Part shown: piece after piece, positions 29,259 to 38,597 of the stretch
Position numbering within the stretch: the first letter of the stretch is position 1
Layout: the number at the start of each line of letters is the position of its first letter
Source of the DNA: Nisaea sediminum
GTDB taxonomy: Bacteria > Pseudomonadota > Alphaproteobacteria > Thalassobaculales > Thalassobaculaceae
NCBI RefSeq assembly: GCF_014904705.1
Contig: NZ_JACZCQ010000001.1
Span: 664,205 to 728,204, forward strand
Length of the DNA stretch: 64,000 nt
Direction: 5' to 3'
The notes under the pieces: model-generated
Databases searched by the model: none
What the model was told of the DNA's origin: nothing
What the model saw: the letters and a program-made list of their open reading frames with translations, nothing else
Position numbers and translations under genes: made by a program

Positions 29259-29687
<429 letters not shown>

Positions 29688-29824
29688 TCATTGAAAAAAC
29701 AACGCTAGTTGAACCGGGCTTCGAGTTTCAAGTTGTTCTCCTGCGTATTTTCTGAGCGCCTGCCTATTTTTTGGGCGCCAAGTTTTGTGCGTATCGGATT
29801 TCGTCCCGCCCGGCGACGTTCATC

Positions 29825-30580
29825 TCAGACCTTCACCACCAATCCGTCCTCGGCGGTTTCGAATTCCAGTGTCTTCTTCCGGGACAGCATATCGTCGTTC
29901 ATATGCGTCAATATCAGACGCTTCGGTTCGATTTCCGGAAGCTTTTCCCGCAACGTTGCAAGATCCAGATGGAACGGGACCTTCTTGTCGTAGAAATAGG
30001 CTTCGGCAATCAAGAGGTCCGCTTCGCGTCCGATCGGAATTAGACTCTCGGTCCATTCGGTGTCGCCGGTATAGGCGATCACCTTGCCGGATGTGGAGAC
30101 GCGATAGGCGAGGAAAGGGCCGTCGGGCGGGCCGTGCACAACCTGCTGCGCCAGAATTTCCAGATCGCCGACAGTCACGCTGTCTTCCGCTTCTATTTCG
30201 AACAGTTCCAGAGGGAATTTCTGACGTGTCCGGGAGGAGCCGGGAAAGGCGGTTTCCATTGCTCGTCCGATCCACTCCTGCAGCCCTTTCGGGCCGACAA
30301 TGGTCAGTGGATCGGTCCGCTTCGAGAAGAATTGGGCATCCAGCATGAAGAAGGGGATGCCGCCGAAATGATCGCCGTGGAAATGGGTGATCAGGATCGT
30401 CTGGATCCGGTTGCGGTCGATCCCGAGTGCTTTCATCGCGATCAACGAACTCGCCCCGCAATCGATCAGAAACCGGGTCTTGGGTGTTTCGACATGAAAG
30501 CAGGTATTGAAACACCCGCCACTGCCGAACGCGTCGCCGCAGCCGACAAACGTGAGCAAGATGTCGCCAGCTGCGTCCAT
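29825..30580 (-). CDS. MBL-fold metallo-hydrolase (RNase Z-like group)
   Basis: A 251-residue metallo-beta-lactamase-fold protein: ITHFHGDHFGGIPFF (HxHxDH) near residue 65, a His near residue 149 (QQVVHGPPDGP), Asp in YTGDTEW and a final His in LILTHMNDD. This ligand set fits the arylsulfatase/RNase Z-like branch that lacks the long exosite arm. The substrate is unknown. It follows the aminotransferase gene by 22 nt on the same strand. Confidence 0.85.
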   Translation of the reverse strand: MDAAGDILLTFVGCGDAFGSGGCFNTCFHVETPKTRFLIDCGASSLIAMKALGIDRNRIQTILITHFHGDHFGGIPFFMLDAQFFSKRTDPLTIVGPKGLQEWIGRAMETAFPGSSRTRQKFPLELFEIEAEDSVTVGDLEILAQQVVHGPPDGPFLAYRVSTSGKVIAYTGDTEWTESLIPIGREADLLIAEAYFYDKKVPFHLDLATLREKLPEIEPKRLILTHMNDDMLSRKKTLEFETAEDGLVVKV

Positions 30581-30602
30581 TCCAGGGTCCCTCAGGCGCA
30601 GG

Positions 30603-31769
30603 TCAGGCGAGGCAGGCTTTGATGCGCTTGATCGCTTCGATGATATTCTCCGTCGAATTCGCGTAGGAGAAGCGCAGATAGCCCTCGCCGTGGCCGCCGA
30701 AGCTGGTGCCTGCGATGACGGCGACGCCAGCCTGCTCGAGCAGCTTCTCCTGCAGCGCCTGCGCCTTCATGCCGGTGCCTTCGATGTTCGGGAATGCATA
30801 GAAAGCGCCGCCCGGCTCGATGCAACGGAAACCCGGCACCTGGTTCAGTTCGCGGACGATGACCTTGCGCCGCTCGTCGAACGCCTTGAGCATCTCTCCG
30901 ACCGGGTCCTGCGGGCCGGTGAGGGCCTCAAGGCCGGCATATTGAGCGGCCGCGTTGACGCAGGAGTGAATGTTTACGCAGAGCTTCTCGGCGTGGGGGA
31001 AGACGTCCTTCGGCCAGACGCTGTAGCCGAGCCGCCACCCGGTCATGGCATAGGTCTTTGACCAGCCGTCGAGCAGGATCAGACGGTCTGCGATCTCGGG
31101 ATATTGCAGGAGGCTGACATGCTCGCGGTCGTCGTAGAGCATCTCGCTGTAGATCTCGTCGCTCATGATCGCGACGTCGGGCCAGGCCTGCAGGCCGGCG
31201 ACCAGTTTGTCGAACTCTTCCCGCGGGACGACGCCGCCGGTCGGGTTGGCCGGGCTGTTGACGATGATCAGCCGGGTCCGGCTGGTGATCCCGGCGAGCA
31301 CTTCTTCGGCGGAGAATGCGAAGCCGTTCTCTTCGCGCAGCGGGATCGAGACCGCCTTCGCGCCGGAGAATTCGATCGCCGACTTGTAGATCGGGAAGCC
31401 GGGATCCGGGAACATGATTTCCGCGCCTTCCTCGCCGAAGATCATCATCGCGAGGAACATGGTGACCTTGCCGCCGGGAACCACCAGCACGCGCCCCGGA
31501 TCGACCGCGACGCCGTGCCGCCGCTCGAGATTGGCGGCGACCGCTTCCCGCAGGGCCGGGATACCGTTGGCTGGGGTATAGCCGTGATGACCGTCATGCA
31601 GCGCCTTGACCGCGGCCTCGACGATATTGTCGGGCGTCCGGAAATCGGGCTGGCCGATGCCGAGATTGATGATGCTCTTGCCCTCAGCCGCGAGCTGGTT
31701 GGCGCGCGCCAGCACTGAGAAGGCCGTTTCCGTCCCGAGATGGTTGAGCCGTTCCGCCAGCTTCGTCAT
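30603..31769 (-). CDS. pyridoxal phosphate-dependent aminotransferase (class I/II)
   Basis: A 388-residue fold-type I aminotransferase. INLGIGQPDFRTPDNI and GYTPANGIPALREAVA open the family pattern, VNSPANPTGGVVP follows, and the PLP lysine lies in DGWSKTYAMTGWRLGY. It resembles aspartate/alanine-type aminotransferases, but the substrate cannot be fixed. It is probably co-transcribed with the MBL-fold gene downstream and is divergent from a second, different aminotransferase at 31952. Confidence 0.88.
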   Translation of the reverse strand: MTKLAERLNHLGTETAFSVLARANQLAAEGKSIINLGIGQPDFRTPDNIVEAAVKALHDGHHGYTPANGIPALREAVAANLERRHGVAVDPGRVLVVPGGKVTMFLAMMIFGEEGAEIMFPDPGFPIYKSAIEFSGAKAVSIPLREENGFAFSAEEVLAGITSRTRLIIVNSPANPTGGVVPREEFDKLVAGLQAWPDVAIMSDEIYSEMLYDDREHVSLLQYPEIADRLILLDGWSKTYAMTGWRLGYSVWPKDVFPHAEKLCVNIHSCVNAAAQYAGLEALTGPQDPVGEMLKAFDERRKVIVRELNQVPGFRCIEPGGAFYAFPNIEGTGMKAQALQEKLLEQAGVAVIAGTSFGGHGEGYLRFSYANSTENIIEAIKRIKACLA

Positions 31770-31951
31770 ATCCCTGTTCCTTCCGAATTTATCGGCGAAT
31801 TATTGTTTTCTCCGGCGACCTTATAACGGCGAGTCCGGACACTCACAATCTGCCGTTTCGCCGCGTGGAAGCGGGAAACCTTGCCAAGGGCTTGGCCTTG
31901 GGCTAATCGCCATCGCTCTCTTTTGCCTGGGCCCTTGCCGGAGTGACCCCG

Positions 31952-33115
31952 ATGAAGCCTGCCAACAGTCTGCTTTCCTCTTACGGAACCACCGTATTCG
32001 AGGTCATGTCGCGGTTGGCGATCGAGCACGGATCGATCAACCTGGGGCAGGGTTTTCCGGACGATCTCGGCCCGGATCCGGTGCTGAAGAAGGCCTCCGA
32101 CTTCCTCTTCGACCGCCCGAACCAGTATCCGCCGATGCTCGGTGTTCCCGAGCTCCGTCAGGCCGTCGCCAAGCATAACAAGCGGTTCTACGGGCTGGAT
32201 GTGGACTGGCAGACGGAAGTCATGGTCAGCACGGGTGCGACAGAAGGTCTCGCGGCCTGTTTCTTCGGCCTGATCGAGCCCGGCGACGAGGTCGTGCTGA
32301 TCGAGCCGACCTATGACTGCTATCTGCCGATTATCCGCCGTGCGGGCGGTATTCCGCGCGTCGTCACCCTGCGTCCTCCGGAATGGAAACTCGATGTCGC
32401 CGCGTTGAAGGCGGCGTTCAGCGAGAAAACCAAGCTGCTGGTGCTGAACTCGCCGATGAACCCGGCCTCGAAGGTCTTCACCGGGGAAGAGTTGAAAGCG
32501 ATCGCCGAGACCGTGATCGCGCATGATTGCTACGCGGTCTGTGACGAGGTCTACGAGCACATGGCCTTTGACGGCCGCCGCCACCATCCGCTGATGGCGC
32601 TTCCGGGCATGCGCGAGCGTACCGTGCGGATTGGCTCGGCCGGCAAGACCTTCTCGCTGACGGGCTGGAAGGTCGGCTACCTGACCGCGCCGGCGGAACT
32701 GTTGCAGCCGATAGCCAAGGCGCATCAGTTCCTCGTCTTCACCACCGCGCCTAACCTGCAGCGCGCTGTCGCCTTCGGGCTCGAACAGGATGACAGTTAT
32801 TTTAACGGGTTGCGCGACTCCATGCAGGCGAAGAGGGACCGGCTCGCGGAAGGCCTCAGCAAGATCAGCGGCATCGACTGCGTTGAATGCGAAGGCACTT
32901 ACTTCCAGTTCGTCGACATTTCTGGGCTCGGCTTCGACGGCGACGATGTCGCCTTCTGCCGCCACATCACCACCGAGGCGGGGGTGACGGCCGTGCCGGT
33001 CAGCGCCTTCTTCCACGGTGAAGCGCCGAAGAACTTCATTCGTTTCTGTTTCGCCAAGAAGGACGTCATTCTGGACGACGCGGTCGCACGGCTCGCGGCC
33101 CATTTCGGCGGCTAG
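31952..33115 (+). CDS. aminotransferase, methionine/kynurenine aminotransferase-like (class I/II)
   Basis: A 387-residue PLP aminotransferase. The N-terminal INLGQGFPDDLGPDPV and the PLP lysine segment GSAGKTFSLTGWKVGY are typical of the YbdL/kynurenine aminotransferase group, which use methionine, glutamine, kynurenine or similar amino acids with 2-oxo acids. ATG at 31952 is preferred, with GGAG eight bases upstream; GTG at 31943 is also open. A 182-nt divergent promoter region separates it from the other aminotransferase gene. Confidence 0.87.
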   Translation: MKPANSLLSSYGTTVFEVMSRLAIEHGSINLGQGFPDDLGPDPVLKKASDFLFDRPNQYPPMLGVPELRQAVAKHNKRFYGLDVDWQTEVMVSTGATEGLAACFFGLIEPGDEVVLIEPTYDCYLPIIRRAGGIPRVVTLRPPEWKLDVAALKAAFSEKTKLLVLNSPMNPASKVFTGEELKAIAETVIAHDCYAVCDEVYEHMAFDGRRHHPLMALPGMRERTVRIGSAGKTFSLTGWKVGYLTAPAELLQPIAKAHQFLVFTTAPNLQRAVAFGLEQDDSYFNGLRDSMQAKRDRLAEGLSKISGIDCVECEGTYFQFVDISGLGFDGDDVAFCRHITTEAGVTAVPVSAFFHGEAPKNFIRFCFAKKDVILDDAVARLAAHFGG

Positions 33116-33146
33116 AAAATAGAGGTCAAATCGCTCGGTAAATCGG

Positions 33147-33175
33147 TTGACGGGCCAACCGTGTTACAGTAGGTA
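33147..33175 (+). promoter_or_regulatory. candidate housekeeping promoter of tRNA-His
   Basis: TTGACG (33147-33152), 17 bases, then TAGGTA (33170-33175), 33 nt before the tRNA. A CTCGCG-GTGA-CGCGAG hairpin with a GNRA loop (33183-33198) lies in the 5' leader. Confidence 0.5.
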
Positions 33176-33207
33176 ATCGGCCCTCGCGGTGACGCGAGCG
33201 AACATGT

Positions 33208-33285
33208 GGCGGGTGTAGCTCAGCTGGTTAGAGCGCCAGATTGTGGATCTGGAGGTCGTGGGTTCAAGACCCATCACTCGCCCCA
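33208..33285 (+). tRNA. tRNA-His (GTG)
   Basis: The cloverleaf folds completely. The anticodon GTG is at 33243-33245 in loop TTGTGGA, on a CCAGA/TCTGG stem, with a TTCAAGA T-loop. The extra G-1 at 33208 pairs with C73, the hallmark of tRNA-His, and the 3' CCA is encoded at 33283-33285. Confidence 0.97.
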
Positions 33286-33299
33286 TTTTCTCCTCAGGA

Positions 33300-33680
33300 T
33301 CATTTTCCGACAGAACGCGCGCCGGCAATGCCGAGGGCGAGCCATCCGGCCATGAAGCAGGCGCCTCCGAACGGTGCGAGCGCAGTCGTCGTTGCGCCGC
33401 CGCTGAAGGCGCTTGCATAGAGCGATCCGGAAAAGAACGCGGTTCCGGCAATGAAAAGCACAGCGGCGCCGAGCGGCAGCCGTGCTGGTGCACACCCGGC
33501 GAGCAGCAGTGACGCCGCCAGACCCGCGAGATGGACCAGGTGATAGAGCAGGGCGGCCTCGAAGCGGTCATGGGCGACCTGATCGAAACCCGCTGCATGC
33601 GCCCCGTAGGCCCCGAGCGCTACCGCCGAAAGACCGAGCAGGCCGAGGGTGAGCCAGAGAAATCTTGTCAGAATAAACAT
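33300..33680 (-). CDS. DUF423 family membrane protein
   Basis: A 126-residue protein with four hydrophobic helices. The DUF423 pattern is visible as [14 protein letters not shown] near the N-terminus, then [12 protein letters not shown] and [11 protein letters not shown], and a C-terminal [15 protein letters not shown]. It is a conserved small inner-membrane protein of unknown role. It is divergent from nnr, with a 137-nt gap, and converges on tRNA-His. Confidence 0.88.
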   Translation of the reverse strand: MFILTRFLWLTLGLLGLSAVALGAYGAHAAGFDQVAHDRFEAALLYHLVHLAGLAASLLLAGCAPARLPLGAAVLFIAGTAFFSGSLYASAFSGGATTTALAPFGGACFMAGWLALGIAGARSVGK

Positions 33681-33817
33681 CTACAGGTCCGGTGCCGGTC
33701 GCGGTTGAGGCGGATAAGCGCATTCCAAGGGGCGAACTCTCGACATATCCTTCGGTGATGACAAGAGTTTGCGGCTGCGGCGAATTGCCGGGCCGGGACT
33801 GGATGGGGAGAGCTGAC

Positions 33818-35296
33818 GTGGACGAGCTGGCGCTGCTCACCGTCTCTGAAATGGCAGAGGCGGACCGGGGAACGATCGAGGGCGGGGTACCCGGCATCGA
33901 TCTGATGGAGGCGGCCGGCAAGTCCGTTGCGGATGCAATCATGGCCCGGTTTTCGCCCCGGCGGACTCTGGTCGCCTGCGGCCCGGGAAATAACGGCGGC
34001 GACGGTTTCGTCGTCGCGCGATTGCTGCGCGCGGCGGGCTGGGAGGTCGATCTCGCTCAGCTCGGTCGGCCGGCGGACCTCAAGGGCGACGCCGCCCAGG
34101 CGGGCGCCGCCTGGGACGGCGCCGTGGCGGATCTCGAAATCTCTCTTCTCGAAAAAGCCGAACTGCTTGTGGACGCTCTTTTCGGCGCCGGACTTGCGCG
34201 CGATATCGAAGGTGTCGCCCTGCGCTTTTTGACAGCAGCGAGGGACCGCGTCGCTGCCGGAAAGCTTGCGTCTGTCGCCGTCGACATGCCGAGCGGCGTA
34301 GACGGCGATACCGGCGCGGTCAGAGGCATCGCCGTGCCCGCCGCCCTGACGGTGACGTTTTTCCGAAAGAAGCCGGGCCATCTTCTTCAGCCGGGCCGGT
34401 CGCTCTCGAGGGAGCTTCTGGTGACCGATATCGGGATCGCGCCGCAGGTGCTGACGGCGATCGCGCCGAAATGCGTCGAGAACGCCCCGTCACTCTGGCA
34501 GGGCCGGTTCCCGATGCCAGATGCCGACAGCCACAAATACACCCGCGGCCATGCCGTCGTCAGCGGCGGGCCGATGACCGGGGCAGGGCGCCTCGCGGCG
34601 CGCGCGGCCCGAAGGGTTGGAGCGGGGCTGCTGAGTGTCGTCGCCGAGCCGGAGCAGTGCGGTCTTTTCGCCGCGGATGCCCCCGGTGCCATTGTGCTGT
34701 CTGCCGAGGGGCTGCCGGAATTCGAGGCGATGCTCTCTGACCCACGGAAGAATGCCGTTTTGGTCGGACCCGGGCATGGCGTGACAGGACGGACGCGGGC
34801 GTTTTCCGCCGCCGCGCTGAGAGCGGGAAAGGCGGTCGTCCTCGACGCCGACGCTTTGACTGTCTGGTCGGAGAACGCGGCAGGGCTGGCCCTTCTGATC
34901 AAGGGGCCGGTCGTGCTGACGCCGCATGAAGGTGAATTCCGGCGTCTCTTCCCGGCGCTGGAAGGCAGCAAGCTCGAAAGAGCAAGGGCTGCGGCGCTGC
35001 ATACGGGTGCCGTGCTCGTGCTCAAGGGACCGGATACGGTGATCGCTGCTCCCGACGGGCGGGGCGCGATCAACGGAAACGCGCCGCCCTGGCTTGCGAC
35101 GGGAGGCACGGGCGACGTTCTTGCCGGCACGATTCTCGGATTGCTGGCCCAGGGCATGCCACCGTTCGAGGCGGCTGCTGCGGCGGTCTGGATCAACGGT
35201 GCCGCAGCGGAGCGTTTCGGGCCCGGCCTGATCGCTGAGGATCTGCCGGAAAAGTTCCCCTCGATCCTGGCTTCACTCCTTTCTGCGACGAGATGA
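33818..35296 (+). CDS. nnr: bifunctional NAD(P)H-hydrate epimerase / ADP-dependent NAD(P)H-hydrate dehydratase
   Basis: A 492-residue two-domain repair enzyme. The N-terminal YjeF_N epimerase has GPGNNGGDGFVVARLL near residue 50 and a PSGVDGDTG motif. The C-terminal ribokinase-like dehydratase (from about 215) has VGPGHGV, LTPHEGEFRRLFP and NGNAPPWLATGGTGDVLAG. It epimerises and dehydrates damaged NAD(P)H hydrates. GTG at 33818 is chosen because GGGGAG lies seven bases upstream and the protein then starts in the family's usual place; the frame is open back to 33692. Confidence 0.92.
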   Translation: MDELALLTVSEMAEADRGTIEGGVPGIDLMEAAGKSVADAIMARFSPRRTLVACGPGNNGGDGFVVARLLRAAGWEVDLAQLGRPADLKGDAAQAGAAWDGAVADLEISLLEKAELLVDALFGAGLARDIEGVALRFLTAARDRVAAGKLASVAVDMPSGVDGDTGAVRGIAVPAALTVTFFRKKPGHLLQPGRSLSRELLVTDIGIAPQVLTAIAPKCVENAPSLWQGRFPMPDADSHKYTRGHAVVSGGPMTGAGRLAARAARRVGAGLLSVVAEPEQCGLFAADAPGAIVLSAEGLPEFEAMLSDPRKNAVLVGPGHGVTGRTRAFSAAALRAGKAVVLDADALTVWSENAAGLALLIKGPVVLTPHEGEFRRLFPALEGSKLERARAAALHTGAVLVLKGPDTVIAAPDGRGAINGNAPPWLATGGTGDVLAGTILGLLAQGMPPFEAAAAAVWINGAAAERFGPGLIAEDLPEKFPSILASLLSATR

Positions 35297-35355
35297 CACC
35301 AAGGAGTCATCAAGAGATCATTGAAGGCATTGCAGAGCTGGGCCATCTTTAAGTC

Positions 35356-36774
35356 ATGCCAAACGATCAACCGACCAGCTTTATCGACCGGACCCTCTCC
35401 AACCTGCGCCAGGCGTGGTCGGGATTGTCTGATTCTACCCGTTACATGATCACCGGGCTGCCGCGCCCGGAACTCCCCGAGGAGGATCTTGAGCGCGTCC
35501 ACCAGCAGATGGAGGATTGCCTTACGGTCCGTTCGGACGAGGTTTCCGCGCGGGCGCGCGCCGCGGGTCTCGGACGGACCTATCTCGCCCTCGATCCCAC
35601 GGGACAACTCCGTTTCCTGAAGCTTCTGGCAGAGAATTACAGTGTCGACCGCGAGGCGGTCGACCAGGCGATGGACGCGGTCCGCTCGGCAAAGGACGAT
35701 GATGCGCGCCGAAAGGCCGAAGCGAAGCTCCGCCGGACGCTGGAACCGCGCTGGCGCCGCCTGTTGAAGCGCTTCACCACGCTTCCGGAAGGCGTGAAGT
35801 TCCTCGTCGATATGCGCGTCGTCATGCTGGAACATGCGCGCAGCGAGCCCGCGATCAGGGCGCTTTCGGACGATCTTCAGGACATGCTCTCGGCCTGGTT
35901 CGATGTCGGGCTGCTCGAGCTGAAGCAGATCACGTGGGAAAGCCCGGCGGCGATCCTTGAAAAGCTGATCGCCTACGAGGCCGTGCACGAGATCCGCTCC
36001 TGGGACGACCTGAAGAACCGCTTGGATTCCGACCGGCGGTGTTTCGCCTATTTCCACCCGGCGATGCCGGACGAGCCGCTGATTTTCGTCGAAGTGGCGC
36101 TGTTGCCGGAAATGGCGGCGAATGTGCACGACATTCTGGACGCGGATGCGCCGAAAGGCGACGTATCGGCCGCCACGACGGCGATCTTCTACTCGATCTC
36201 CAACGCGCAGAAGGGGCTGGTCGGGATCAGCTTCGGAAATTTCCTGATCAAGCGGGTGGTCGAGGTGCTGCAGCACGATTTCCCGAACCTGAAGAAATTC
36301 GCCACGCTCTCGCCGATTCCAGGGCTCTCGAGATGGAGCGCGAAGACCTTCGAGGAAGACGGTTTCGAGCTGACCAACGCGGAACGCAAGGCGCTCGCGC
36401 AGATCGTCGAAGGCGAGACCGATGGAGCGATGCTCAGCGAAGCACTCGGCCGGACGAAATGGTTCGAGGACGAGCATCTGGCGGCGGCGCTGAAGGGGCC
36501 CGTTACCAGGCTGGCGGCGCGGTATCTCTATGGCGATCGCCGTCCGGACGGCAAGGCGAAGGACCCGGTGGCCCATTTCCATCTCTCGAACGGGGCTCGC
36601 ATGGAGCGTCTGAACTGGCTCGGCGACACCTCGAAGAAGGGGCTCGCGCAGGCCCACGGGATGATGATCAATTATCTCTACCGCCTGTCCGATATAGAGA
36701 CCAACAGCGGGGCCTATTCCGCATCCGGGAAAATCGCTGTTTCTTCGTCGGTGAAACCGCTCGTTCGCGACTGA
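35356..36774 (+). CDS. malonyl-CoA decarboxylase
   Basis: A 472-residue malonyl-CoA decarboxylase. The N-terminal helical domain includes RFLKLLAENYSVD; the catalytic GNAT-like domain has the segments FSPAMPDEPLIFVEVAL-like (here FHPAMPDEPLIFVEVAL), ATTAIFYSISNAQKGL and the active-site HFHLSNGARMERLNW. It converts malonyl-CoA to acetyl-CoA. No matABC genes are adjacent, so it may simply detoxify malonyl-CoA or balance fatty-acid synthesis. It lies 59 nt after nnr on the same strand. Confidence 0.92.
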   Translation: MPNDQPTSFIDRTLSNLRQAWSGLSDSTRYMITGLPRPELPEEDLERVHQQMEDCLTVRSDEVSARARAAGLGRTYLALDPTGQLRFLKLLAENYSVDREAVDQAMDAVRSAKDDDARRKAEAKLRRTLEPRWRRLLKRFTTLPEGVKFLVDMRVVMLEHARSEPAIRALSDDLQDMLSAWFDVGLLELKQITWESPAAILEKLIAYEAVHEIRSWDDLKNRLDSDRRCFAYFHPAMPDEPLIFVEVALLPEMAANVHDILDADAPKGDVSAATTAIFYSISNAQKGLVGISFGNFLIKRVVEVLQHDFPNLKKFATLSPIPGLSRWSAKTFEEDGFELTNAERKALAQIVEGETDGAMLSEALGRTKWFEDEHLAAALKGPVTRLAARYLYGDRRPDGKAKDPVAHFHLSNGARMERLNWLGDTSKKGLAQAHGMMINYLYRLSDIETNSGAYSASGKIAVSSSVKPLVRD

Positions 36775-36786
36775 AACCCATAAGTG

Positions 36787-36815
36787 TTGACGCGCTCCCC
36801 CGGTTCGGATAGCCA
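36787..36815 (+). promoter_or_regulatory. candidate housekeeping promoter of tRNA-Leu
   Basis: TTGACG (36787-36792), 17 bases, TAGCCA (36810-36815), 45 nt before the tRNA; the same layout as the tRNA-His candidate promoter. Confidence 0.45.
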
Positions 36816-36860
36816 TGCCGGTCCAATACGACATGGCGCCTATATGGACGTCAGCGGTCC

Positions 36861-36945
<85 letters not shown>

Positions 36946-37006
36946 CCGGGCTGGCAATGGCGCGAGATCGTGGGCGTACGCAGACGAAGCAGATTGAGCA
37001 AAACCA

Positions 37007-38518
37007 ATGCAGGTTACCGAAACTTCCTCCGAAGGCCTGAAGCGCGAATTCAAGGTCGTGATTCCCGCCGAGACGATCAATGGCGAGGTCGATGCGCGCC
37101 TGACGCAGCTCGCCCCGACCATCCGCATGCCGGGCTTCCGTCCGGGCAAGGTGCCGGTCGCGCTTCTCAAGAAGCGTTATGGCCCGTCCGTGATGGGCGA
37201 AGTCCTGGAAAAAACGGTCAACGAGACCTCCCAGAAGACTCTGGAAGAGCGTGAGCTGCGCGCCGCCACGCAACCGCAGATCGAAATCACCTCTTTCGAG
37301 GAAGGTGGCGATCTGGAGTTCAATCTCAGCGTCGACATCATGCCGGAGATCACCCCGGTCGATTTCTCGACCCTTGAGATCGAACGGCTGACTGCCGAGC
37401 CGAGCGACAAGGAGCTCGACGAGGCGATCGGCAAGCTGGCCTCGCAGCACAAGACCTCCGAGCCGCTGACGCGCAAGCGGAAGTCCAAGGAAGGCGATAT
37501 CGTCGTCATCAACTTCAAGGGCACCGTCGACGGCGTCGCGTTCGACGGCGGAGCGGCCGAAGGGCATCATCTGGAACTCGGCTCCGGCAGCTTCATTCCG
37601 GGCTTCGAGGACCAGCTCGTCGGCGTGAATGCGGGCGACAAGGTCGACGTGAAAGTGACCTTCCCGGAGAATTACGGCCAGGAAACGCTCGCCGGCAAGG
37701 ACGCGGTGTTCGAGACCGAGGTCACCGAGATCCGCGAGACCACCGACCCGGTGATCGACGACGAGTTCGCGAAGCTGTTCGGCATGGACGATCTCGACAC
37801 GCTCAAGGAAGCGATCAAGGGCCAGCTGTCGCAGGAATACGCCGGTGCCGCGCGCGCGAAGTTGAAGCGGACGCTGCTCGACGCCCTCGAGAGCAGCCAT
37901 GATTTCGGCGTGCCGGAAGGCATGGTCGATGCCGAATACCAGGCGATCTGCAACGCGGTGAAGCCGCAGGCGCACGATCACGACCATGATCACGACCACG
38001 ACCATGACCATGACCATGACCATGATCACGACCATGATCATCACCACCACGAGCATGCGGTCGATGAAGGGCTGAGCGACGAGGAGAAGGCCGAATATCG
38101 CGGCATCGCCGAGCGCCGGGTCCGTCTCGGTCTGCTGCTGCAGGAAGTCGGCCGCTTGAACAACATTGCCATCACCGACGAGGAAGTGGCGCGGGCGATC
38201 TATCAGGAAGCCACGAAATACCCGGGGCAGGAACAGCAGGTGGTGCAGTTCTACCAGCAGAACGCGCAGGCCCAGGCCAACATCCGCGCGCCGCTGCTTG
38301 AGGACAAGATCGTCGACTTCATCGTCGAGATGGCCAAGGTCACCGACAAGACGGTGAGCGCGGAAGACCTCTTCAAGGAAGAGGAAGAGGACGAGAGCGC
38401 GGAGAAGAAGCCGGCCAAGAAAGCGGCTGCCAAGAAGCCTGCCGAGAAGAAGAAAGCGCCGGCAAAAAAGGCTCCCGCGAAGAAGACCGCCGCGAAGAAG
38501 GACTCCGACGACGCATAA
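37007..38518 (+). CDS. tig: trigger factor with histidine-aspartate tract
   Basis: A 503-residue ribosome-associated chaperone and peptidyl-prolyl isomerase. The N-terminal ribosome-binding motif MPGFRPGKVPVALLKKRYG is intact, and the FKBP-type PPIase domain (about 150-240) has GDIVVINFKGTVDGVAFDGG. Two features are unusual. Residues 323-350 are eleven His-Asp pairs followed by four His, Glu and His, inserted in the C-terminal chaperone region. The last about 45 residues are a Lys/Ala/Pro-rich basic tail. The protein is longer than E. coli trigger factor (432). It starts 61 nt after tRNA-Leu and precedes clpP. Confidence 0.95.
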   Translation: MQVTETSSEGLKREFKVVIPAETINGEVDARLTQLAPTIRMPGFRPGKVPVALLKKRYGPSVMGEVLEKTVNETSQKTLEERELRAATQPQIEITSFEEGGDLEFNLSVDIMPEITPVDFSTLEIERLTAEPSDKELDEAIGKLASQHKTSEPLTRKRKSKEGDIVVINFKGTVDGVAFDGGAAEGHHLELGSGSFIPGFEDQLVGVNAGDKVDVKVTFPENYGQETLAGKDAVFETEVTEIRETTDPVIDDEFAKLFGMDDLDTLKEAIKGQLSQEYAGAARAKLKRTLLDALESSHDFGVPEGMVDAEYQAICNAVKPQAHDHDHDHDHDHDHDHDHDHDHDHHHHEHAVDEGLSDEEKAEYRGIAERRVRLGLLLQEVGRLNNIAITDEEVARAIYQEATKYPGQEQQVVQFYQQNAQAQANIRAPLLEDKIVDFIVEMAKVTDKTVSAEDLFKEEEEDESAEKKPAKKAAAKKPAEKKKAPAKKAPAKKTAAKKDSDDA

Positions 38519-38528
38519 GGGGGTGTTG

Positions 38529-38549
38529 TATGGGGCGAAAAGCCCCATA
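38529..38549 (+). terminator. stem-loop between tig and clpP
   Basis: TATGGGGC and GCCCCATA form an 8-bp stem with loop GAAAA just after the tig stop. No T-run follows, so it may stabilise or process the tig-clpP message rather than terminate it. Confidence 0.4.
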
Positions 38550-38597
38550 TGATCTTCACTGACCTGAACGCGACGTAACCCAAGAAGGCCGACTGAA

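Noticed and set aside
31883..31902. CCAAGG/CCTTGG inverted repeat between the two aminotransferase genes
   Set aside because: Very short arms with common sequence; not distinguishable from chance.
37973..38056. Hexanucleotide-like repeat read as a CRISPR or minisatellite
   Set aside because: The repeat is the in-frame His-Asp coding tract of trigger factor; there are no spacers and the third codon positions vary.
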